From Akkermansia muciniphila (GTDB lineage: Bacteria; Verrucomicrobiota; Verrucomicrobiia; Limisphaerales; SXTU01), in contig CAMBZO010000044.1 of the NCBI GenBank assembly GCA_945872195.1, forward strand, positions 1 to 11,114: 11,114 bases of DNA, given 5' to 3'. The notes beneath the pieces were generated by a model. The model searched no databases. It had not been told where the DNA came from and saw only the letters and a list, made by a program, of their open reading frames with translations. Of the stretch, positions 6,151 to 11,114 are shown piece by piece; the first letter of the stretch is position 1, and each line of letters opens with the position of its first letter. The translations under genes and the position numbers were made by a program.

Positions 6151-7662
6151 TTAACCGTGGTAGCCTTCTTCGCCGTGTTCCGCGAGGTCGAGGCCGATGG
6201 TCTCGGTCTCTTCCGTCGGGCGCAGGCCGACGAGGGCCTTCACGATGTAGGCGATGACGGCGGTGGCGACGACGGCCAGCACGATGGTGATGGCCATGGC
6301 CTTGAGCTGCTCGATCCAGAGGCCGTTGCCGACGAGCTCGAAGAGCTTGTTGGCCTTCGCGTAGGCATTGGCGTCGGTGAGGTTCGCGTTCACTTCCTTC
6401 ACAGCGAGGACACCGGTGAGCAGCGCACCGAGGGTGCCGCCGATGGCGTGGATGCCGAAGGTGTCGAGCGCATCGTCATACTTGAAGAGCTGCTTGAGCT
6501 TGGTGCAGGCGAAGTAGGGGATGATGCCCGCCAGCACGCCGATGATGACCGCGCCCTTGGCGTTCACGAAGCCTGCCGCCGGGGTGATGACCACGAGGCC
6601 GGCGACCGCGCCGGAGCAGAAGCCGAGGATCGAGGGCTTGCCGCGCAAGACCCATTCCAGCATGGGCCAGACGAACGCCGCGACCGCCGCCGCGAGCGTG
6701 GTGGTCAGGAAGGCGTTGCCGGCGATGCCGTCAGCCGCGACCGCCGAGCCGGCGTTGAAGCCATACCAGCCAACCCAGAGCATGCCCGTGCCGACTGCGA
6801 CGAGCGTCATGCTGTGCGGCTGCATCGCGGTTTTGCCGTGGCCCAGGCGCGGCCCGAGGATCAAGCAGAGCACCAGCGCGCTCCAGCCTGAGCTCATGTG
6901 GACCACGGTGCCGCCGGCGAAATCAATCGCGCGGATTTTGGCATCGCCATTCCACACGCCGTTCATCAGGCCGTCCACGCCCCACACCATGTGGGCGAGC
7001 GGGAAATACACCGCGAACATCCACAGCGCGACGAACAGCAGGACGGCGGAGAACTTCATGCGCTCCGCCACCGCGCCGACGATCAGCGCCGGGGTGATGA
7101 TCGCGAACATGAGCTGATACATGGAGAACACGTTCTGCGACACCCATGCGGAGTAGTCGGTGTTGGGCGCGCCCGTTACGCCCTCGAGGAACGCGAACTT
7201 CCCAAAGCTGCCGAGGTAGGGCGAACCCGCCGAGAAGACGAGGCTGTAGCCGCAGACGAACCACAGGATCGTCACGAGGCCCGCGATGCCGAAGCACTGC
7301 GCGACCACGGACAGGACGTTCTTCTTGCGCACGAGGCCGCCGTAGAAGAGCGCGAGGCCCGGCAGCGTCATGAACAGCACCAGCGCGGCGCACACCATCA
7401 TGAAGCCGTTGTGGCCGGGGCCGGCAACGTCGTCGAGCTTCGAGGTCACGTTGGCCTTGGCGTCGGCGGATCCACGCGCGCCGTTGACAATGTAGGCTTC
7501 GAGGTCAGCGATCCGCTGGGAGTCGCTGGGGTCGGCTTTCTTGGGCGGTTCCGATGCCTTCGCAGCGGCGGGGGCAGCCGCAGGCGCTGCGGGCGGGGCT
7601 TGGGCGAGCACCGGCGTCGTCAGCAGGCCGAGGAGGGTGAGGGAGAGAATCAGTTTCTTCAT
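6151..7662 (-). CDS. amtB: Ammonium transporter (Amt/AmtB family) with signal peptide
   Basis: A 503-residue inner-membrane channel that conducts ammonia/ammonium into the cell. Residues 1-20 are a signal peptide (TPVLAQA), followed by an Ala/Pro/Lys-rich linker (~21-45) and a polar, partly helical segment (~47-80) before the first membrane helix at ~86; this N-terminal extension is longer than in E. coli AmtB. The conduction-pore twin histidines are present: H255 in DFAGGTVVH (D247 matches AmtB D160) and H405 in DTFGIHAIGG. YGGLVRKKNVLS and AERMKF are family signatures. The C-terminal tail ends RPTEETETIGLDLAEHGEE, the conserved segment that takes part in PII-dependent gating. The start lies 35 nt after the glnK stop, the usual glnK-amtB operon order. 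The 8-mer gttcagtg occurs twice in that gap (7663-7670, 7674-7681). Confidence 0.95.
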   Translation of the reverse strand: MKKLILSLTLLGLLTTPVLAQAPPAAPAAAPAAAKASEPPKKADPSDSQRIADLEAYIVNGARGSADAKANVTSKLDDVAGPGHNGFMMVCAALVLFMTLPGLALFYGGLVRKKNVLSVVAQCFGIAGLVTILWFVCGYSLVFSAGSPYLGSFGKFAFLEGVTGAPNTDYSAWVSQNVFSMYQLMFAIITPALIVGAVAERMKFSAVLLFVALWMFAVYFPLAHMVWGVDGLMNGVWNGDAKIRAIDFAGGTVVHMSSGWSALVLCLILGPRLGHGKTAMQPHSMTLVAVGTGMLWVGWYGFNAGSAVAADGIAGNAFLTTTLAAAVAAFVWPMLEWVLRGKPSILGFCSGAVAGLVVITPAAGFVNAKGAVIIGVLAGIIPYFACTKLKQLFKYDDALDTFGIHAIGGTLGALLTGVLAVKEVNANLTDANAYAKANKLFELVGNGLWIEQLKAMAITIVLAVVATAVIAYIVKALVGLRPTEETETIGLDLAEHGEEGYHG

Positions 7663-7697
7663 GTTCAGTGTGTGTTCAGTGGTTTTTGGTTGGCGGG

Positions 7698-8036
7698 TTA
7701 AACAGCGGCGTCGCCCTTCTCGTCGGTGCGGATGCGGATGGCGTCGTCCACGGCGGAGACGAAGACCTTGCCATCACCGATCTTGCCGGTCTTGGCGGCC
7801 TTCACGATGGCGGCGACGGCGGCGTCCACTCGGCCGTCGGGCAGCACGAGTTCGAGCTTAATCTTGGGGAGGAAGTCCACGGTGTATTCCGAGCCGCGGT
7901 AGATTTCAGTGTGGCCCTTCTGGCGGCCAAACCCCTTCACCTCGGTGACGGTCATGCCCTCGACTCCGATGTCGCTCAGGGCGTCCTTCACTTCCTCCAG
8001 CTTGAACGGTTTGATGATGGCTTCGATTTTCTTCAT
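7698..8036 (-). CDS. glnK: PII nitrogen regulatory protein GlnK (GlnB family)
   Basis: 112 residues from ATG at 8036, the exact PII length; the frame stays open upstream to 8183 but that part is unlike PII. MKKIEAIIKPFKLEEVKDAL is the classic N-terminus. The T-loop GFGRQKGHTEIYRGSEY carries Y51, the uridylylation site in proteobacteria, and the KIGDGKVFV segment (85-93) is the nucleotide-binding B-loop region. As a homotrimer, PII binds ATP/ADP and 2-oxoglutarate and plugs AmtB when nitrogen is plentiful. Linkage to amtB supports GlnK rather than GlnB. Whether Y51 is modified here is unknown, since no glnD is in view. A sigma-54-type promoter candidate lies ~110 nt upstream of the start, fitting induction by nitrogen limitation. 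Confidence 0.95.
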   Translation of the reverse strand: MKKIEAIIKPFKLEEVKDALSDIGVEGMTVTEVKGFGRQKGHTEIYRGSEYTVDFLPKIKLELVLPDGRVDAAVAAIVKAAKTGKIGDGKVFVSAVDDAIRIRTDEKGDAAV

Positions 8037-8403
8037 TGGGTGTCTTTCGCTCTGGCGGCGCGGCGGGAAGTGCTGGCGAAATCCCGCGCGCGTCCGCCGG
8101 ACGGATCGCGTTTGTTGACTGTAGGTGACCAGCGCACGGGTCTTTAGCAACGGCGATGCCAGCGGAACTGGAAAGTTTATCACCGGCGAAATCGCCTTTG
8201 TTTCCTAGGCTTTCAGTGAGGTTGGTAAAATGGCTGCTCAATTTCATGAACGGTTTGCTGTGCGGAATCGCACGGGCTGGCTTTTTTTAACCAGCAGCCC
8301 AACTTTCGTCCGCCACTGAAAACAAGGTGTCTCCTCTCGCCTGCCGCAGCTCCGAATCCGCGCGCTTGAAAGGCCGCCCAAACTCGCCTTAACTCACCGC
8401 CCC
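8037..8403. other. Divergent intergenic region between glnK-amtB and feo
   Basis: This 367-nt stretch must drive glnK-amtB leftward and feoA-feoA-feoB rightward. It contains the sigma-54-type site at 8146-8161 and a gtgcg-gaat-cgcac palindrome (8260-8273), roughly 100 nt upstream of that site and suitably placed for an activator. A further inverted repeat, ggctgg...ccagcagcc, flanks a T/A run (~8275-8300). No Fur-box-like sequence or clear feo promoter was found. Confidence 0.45.
8146..8161 (-). promoter_or_regulatory. Candidate sigma-54 (-24/-12) promoter of glnK-amtB
   Basis: Read on the minus strand the sequence is TGGCATCGCCGTTGCT. Against the RpoN consensus TGGCACG-N4-TTGCW it keeps TGGCA, the exact 4-nt spacer and TTGCT, and differs at two positions. 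Transcription would start near 8134-8136, about 100 nt before the glnK ATG. glnK-amtB is a classic RpoN/NtrC target in many bacteria. No rpoN or ntrC gene lies in this window. Confidence 0.6.
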
Positions 8404-8709
8404 GTGAGCTCCGACAACGAACCCCCAGCGCCCACCGGTGCCGCTTGTCCACAGCCGGAGCTGTGCTCGCTCGACGCCGTGAAGCCCGGCGTCTCCGTCC
8501 GCATCAAGCAGCTCAACGGCTCGGCGGAGTTGACCAGTCGGCTGCGCGAGATGGGCTTCTGCGAGGAGCAGCGCATCAAGCTCCTGATGAACCACACCAA
8601 CATCATCTGCCAGGTCTGCAACGCCCGCCTGGGCATCAGCTCCCAGCTCGCCAAGTCCATCATGGTCGAGCGCATCCCCGCGCCCGCCGCCAAGCCCAAG
8701 CCGACCTGA
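8404..8709 (+). CDS. feoA: FeoA-domain protein, cysteine-containing
   Basis: 101 residues, starting at GTG 8404; no earlier in-frame start is available and the next Met is at residue 50. The FeoA SH3-like core runs from ~20 to 90: LDAVKPGVSVRIKQLNG, then LTSRLREMGFCEEQRIKLL, ending ISSQLAKSIMVERI. FeoA proteins are small cytoplasmic partners of the FeoB ferrous-iron transporter. Unusual are five cysteines (C15, C21, C53, C69, C72), with C69-x2-C72 in the IICQVCNARLGIS strand where typical FeoA has no cysteine pair. The tail is Ala/Pro/Lys-rich. It is first in a feoA-feoA-feoB operon, with 101 nt to the next gene. GTG use and the lack of a Shine-Dalgarno make the exact start the least certain part. 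Confidence 0.85.
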   Translation: MSSDNEPPAPTGAACPQPELCSLDAVKPGVSVRIKQLNGSAELTSRLREMGFCEEQRIKLLMNHTNIICQVCNARLGISSQLAKSIMVERIPAPAAKPKPT

Positions 8710-8710
8710 C

Positions 8711-8757
8711 GCTTGCGCAACCCACCGGAAACAATTCGCAAGCCGCCGCAAGCGAAT
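8711..8757 (+). other. Possible alternative hairpins between the two feoA genes
   Basis: gcttgcg (8711-8717) can pair with cgcaagc at 8737-8743 or with a second copy at 8747-8753, while attcgc (8734-8739) can pair with gcgaat (8752-8757). These pairings exclude one another. The arrangement could form alternative mRNA structures within the operon, or be chance in a GC-rich gap. Confidence 0.3.
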
Positions 8758-8810
8758 GCCCCGGCCACCGCCCAGTCTCTGCCCATGTAAAAACGTTTCA
8801 CCGCACCGCC

Positions 8811-9053
8811 ATGCCCGCCGCCTCCCTCCAACCGCTCACGTCCCTCGCTCTCGGCACCACCGCCAAGGTCGCGGCCATCAACGTTCCTGCCGCCGACAAG
8901 TCCCGGCTGATGGAGATGGGCCTGCTCGTCGGCACGGCGGTCGAGCTCGTGCGCTTCGCCCCGCTGGGCGACCCGGTGGAAATTAAAGTGCGCGGCTACA
9001 ACCTTACGCTGCGCAAGCACGAGGCGGAGCTGATTCTGGTGAAGGCCAAGTGA
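8811..9053 (+). CDS. feoA: FeoA-domain protein, second copy
   Basis: 80 residues from ATG 8811, the usual FeoA length (75-85). It shows the canonical pattern: LTSLALGTTAKVAAIN, DKSRLMEMGLLVGTAVELVRFAPLGDPVEIKVRGYNLTLRK and EAELILVK, with the Gly-Asp-Pro turn and the RGYNLTLRKHEA segment typical of true FeoA. It has no cysteines, unlike the first copy. The frame is open upstream to 8445, but that sequence overlaps the first feoA out of frame and has no FeoA character. The stop is 22 nt before feoB. Likely role: cytoplasmic partner of FeoB for Fe2+ uptake, with the two FeoA copies perhaps forming a hetero-assembly. Confidence 0.92.
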   Translation: MPAASLQPLTSLALGTTAKVAAINVPAADKSRLMEMGLLVGTAVELVRFAPLGDPVEIKVRGYNLTLRKHEAELILVKAK

Positions 9054-9075
9054 AGGCGCCCTTGCGTTGAATCCG

Positions 9076-11114
9076 ATGCCCGACTCCCCCCAACTCCACG
9101 TCGCGCTGACCGGCAACCCGAACTGCGGGAAGACCACACTCTTCAACGCGCTCACCGGCCTACGCGCGAAGGTCGGCAACTACGCAGGCGTCACCGTCGA
9201 GCGCAAGGAAGGCGCGCTCAAGGGCGCGGAGGGCATCACCATCCTCGACCTGCCGGGCACTTACAGCCTCAGCCCCAAGTCGCTCGATGAGGAAGTCTCG
9301 CGCGACATCCTCTTCCACCGGCTCGACGACGTGCCCGCGCCGGCGCTGGTGGTCGTGGTCGTGGACGCCTCGAATCTGGAGCGCAACCTCTACTACGCCA
9401 CGCAAGTCATCGAGCTGGGCTACCCGACGATTCTGGGGCTGAACATGACCGACGTGGCCGAGCAGAACGGCCACACGGTGAACGCCGCCGCGCTGGCGCA
9501 GCAACTCGGCGTGCCTGTGCTCCCGCTCATCGCGAGCGTTGGCGAAGGCGTCGCCGCGCTGACGCAGGAAATTGTCGCGACGCTCGGTAGGAGACGAGGT
9601 GACGAGGCTCTCAGTCAGAAGTCTGAATCGGCGCTCTTCGGTGCCCAGCCCGCCGCCTTCGCCGCCGAGCTTTCCGTCCTCTCCACTGCGCTCGTCAAAG
9701 CCTTTCCGCGCCGCTGGACCGCCCCGCAGGCTGAGGCGCTTCTCCTGCTCTCCGACGACAAAGCCCTCGCCAGCAGCACCGCCCATTACCCCGCCGAGTT
9801 GGCCGCCGCCGTCACCGCCGCGCGCGCCCGGCTCGAAGCCGCTGGCGTGGACTGGCGCACCGTGGCCATCGAAGCCCGCTACGCTCGCATCGCAGACATC
9901 ATCGCCGCGAGCGTCACCGAGGAGGTCATGACGCACGAGACGATGAGCGACCGGCTCGACCGCGTGTTCACGCACCGCGTCTGGGGCATCGCGATTTTCG
10001 TCGGGCTGATGTGGCTGCTGTTCCAGAGCATCTTCACGTTCGCGAAGGTGCCGATGGATTTCCTCTCGAACACCGTGGACGGCTTCGGCGGCTGGGTCGG
10101 CGGCCTCATGGCTCCCGGTGACCTCAACGACCTGCTCGTCAACGGCGTCATCAAAGGCGTCGGCGCGGTCGTTATCTTCCTGCCGCAGATTCTGCTGCTC
10201 TTCCTCTTCATCAGCCTGCTGGAAGACACCGGCTACATGGCGCGCGCGGCCTTCCTCATGGACCGCCTCATGTCGCGCGTGGGCCTGCACGGCAAGAGCT
10301 TCATCCCCATGCTGAGTTCCTACGCGTGCGCCATCCCCGGCATCATGGCGGCGCGCACCATCGAGACGCCGAAAGACCGGCTCGTGACCATCCTCGTCGC
10401 GCCGCTGATGAGCTGCTCCGCGCGTCTGCCGGTCTATGCCGTGCTCATCGCCGCGTGCGTGCCGGACCTCAAGCTCGGCGGCGTCATCGGGCTGCAAGGG
10501 CTGACCATGCTCTCGATGTATCTGCTCGGCACGGTGATGGCGCTGGTGATGGCGTGGGTGTTCAAGAAGACGCTGCTCAAGGGCGAGACGCCGATGCTCA
10601 TCATGGAGCTGCCGCCCTACAAACGCCCCGTGGCCACGACCATCCTGCGCCACATGTGGGACCGCTCGAAGCTCTTCCTCCGCCGCGCCGGCACGGTGAT
10701 TCTGGGCATCAACATCGTGCTGTGGTTTCTGGCGACGTATCCGAAGAACGCGGAGCTAGAGCAGAAATTCGAGAACCGGCGAAGCGAACTTGTTCAGACT
10801 GTCCGACCGGGTATTACTGACAAGAGGGCAGTCGAAACGGAAATTGCACAGCTAAAGATGGTTTTCAAAGATCTCTCCACGAACGCGATTACAACCGTGT
10901 TTCCGGACAACCACGTCGCGTTAGGCGCGCTTTATGAAAAGCTCGAAGCGTTGGAGAAAGAGGAGCAGGGCGCGAAACTCCGCCACTCCTTCGCCGGTCG
11001 CCTCGGCCACCTGATTGAACCCGCCATCGCGCCGCTGGGGTTCGACTGGAAGATGGGCATCGGCATCGTCGCCAGCTTCGCCGCGCGCGAGGTCTTCGTG
11101 AGCACCATGTCCGT
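9076..11114 (+). CDS. feoB: Ferrous iron transporter FeoB, 3' end off the window
   Basis: From ATG 9076 the frame is open to the right edge (679 residues and a partial codon). The N-terminal G domain shows G1 GNPNCGKTTLFN (13-24), G2 VGNYAGVTVERKEG (33-46), G3 DLPGTYS (58-64) and G4 NMTD (123-126); G5 is weak (IASVGEG). A helical linker follows to ~295, then the membrane domain with HGKSFIPML, the Gate signature LMSCSARLPVY (444-454), and near the end SFAAREVFVSTMS (667-679). Positions ~416-423 read YACAIPGI where many FeoB proteins have GCNVPAI. Residues ~171-186 may derive from an inserted repeat, and ~557-635 form a polar loop of lower GC. It transports Fe2+ across the inner membrane; the missing C-terminus is probably short (~50-100 residues). 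Confidence 0.95.
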   Translation, partial: MPDSPQLHVALTGNPNCGKTTLFNALTGLRAKVGNYAGVTVERKEGALKGAEGITILDLPGTYSLSPKSLDEEVSRDILFHRLDDVPAPALVVVVVDASNLERNLYYATQVIELGYPTILGLNMTDVAEQNGHTVNAAALAQQLGVPVLPLIASVGEGVAALTQEIVATLGRRRGDEALSQKSESALFGAQPAAFAAELSVLSTALVKAFPRRWTAPQAEALLLLSDDKALASSTAHYPAELAAAVTAARARLEAAGVDWRTVAIEARYARIADIIAASVTEEVMTHETMSDRLDRVFTHRVWGIAIFVGLMWLLFQSIFTFAKVPMDFLSNTVDGFGGWVGGLMAPGDLNDLLVNGVIKGVGAVVIFLPQILLLFLFISLLEDTGYMARAAFLMDRLMSRVGLHGKSFIPMLSSYACAIPGIMAARTIETPKDRLVTILVAPLMSCSARLPVYAVLIAACVPDLKLGGVIGLQGLTMLSMYLLGTVMALVMAWVFKKTLLKGETPMLIMELPPYKRPVATTILRHMWDRSKLFLRRAGTVILGINIVLWFLATYPKNAELEQKFENRRSELVQTVRPGITDKRAVETEIAQLKMVFKDLSTNAITTVFPDNHVALGALYEKLEALEKEEQGAKLRHSFAGRLGHLIEPAIAPLGFDWKMGIGIVASFAAREVFVSTMS
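9587..9610. repeat. Possible REP-like segment inside feoB
   Basis: A stretch beginning gtaggagacgaggtgacgag reads in frame as RRRGDEAL in the linker after the FeoB G domain. It resembles, from general recollection only, a dispersed intergenic repeat of verrucomicrobial genomes whose reverse strand encodes LVTSSPT-like spurious peptides; that peptide is present on the minus strand here. A genome search would decide. Confidence 0.35.

Noticed and set aside
5861..6154. Plus-strand frame of 97 codons with a Leu/Ile/Val-rich, membrane-like stretch
   Set aside because: The hydrophobic stretch is encoded by one arm of the long inverted repeat, and the frame then runs through the amtB terminator.
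8445..8810. Upstream part of the frame that contains the second FeoA, suggesting a 202-residue protein
   Set aside because: It overlaps the first feoA in another frame and shows no FeoA features; the ATG at 8811 gives a normal-length FeoA.
9160..10653. Open minus-strand frame of 497 codons
   Set aside because: It lies fully antisense to feoB and has the His/Arg/Asp-rich bias of shadow frames; FeoB motifs on the plus strand are unambiguous.
1..11114. tRNA, rRNA, CRISPR array, transposase or phage genes
   Set aside because: None of the expected structures, spaced repeats or protein motifs were found by reading both strands.

Overview
The window is GC-rich (roughly 65% by eye), tightly packed chromosomal DNA with eleven supported protein genes, two good intrinsic terminators, one candidate sigma-54 promoter and several intergenic palindromic repeats. 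No rRNA, tRNA, CRISPR array or transposase was seen. The gene mix suggests a Verrucomicrobiota-like organism, or another member of the PVC group: a type II glutamine synthetase, an actinobacterial-type xylose isomerase homologue, a secreted CehA/McbA-type protein, and intergenic palindromes, with no Shine-Dalgarno sequences at the starts. This placement is inference, not proof.

Left part (1-2952, all on the minus strand): a secreted CehA/McbA-type (PHP-like) metallohydrolase cut by the left edge; a rhomboid intramembrane protease; and a TIM-barrel protein homologous to class I xylose isomerase. In the last, one expected metal-ligand Asp is replaced by His. The rhomboid and isomerase genes are 25 nt apart and may be co-transcribed. 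A roughly 157-bp palindromic element (3022-3178) and the glnA terminator follow.

Central part (3213-8161), nitrogen assimilation: type II glutamine synthetase (minus), then a two-gene plus-strand unit, then glnK-amtB (minus). The plus-strand unit is a very small kinase-fold protein followed 9 nt later by a PP2C phosphatase. glnK-amtB has a well-spaced sigma-54-type promoter candidate upstream and an intrinsic terminator downstream. GlnK should sense 2-oxoglutarate/ATP and gate AmtB; the imported ammonium is fixed by glutamine synthetase. The kinase/phosphatase pair sits between the two nitrogen units and converges on amtB, but nothing in the sequence proves that it acts on nitrogen proteins.

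Right part (8404-11114, plus strand): a ferrous-iron uptake operon, feoA-feoA-feoB, divergent from glnK-amtB. The first FeoA has a CxxC motif. FeoB is cut by the right edge and carries a possible repeat-derived insertion after the G domain and a lower-GC periplasmic-loop insertion.

The most unusual item is the ~127-residue kinase-fold protein paired with PP2C. It keeps the Lys, Glu, HxD...N and DF(E) signature but ends just after the DFG position. The clearest anomaly in a known family is the His-for-Asp ligand in the xylose isomerase homologue.
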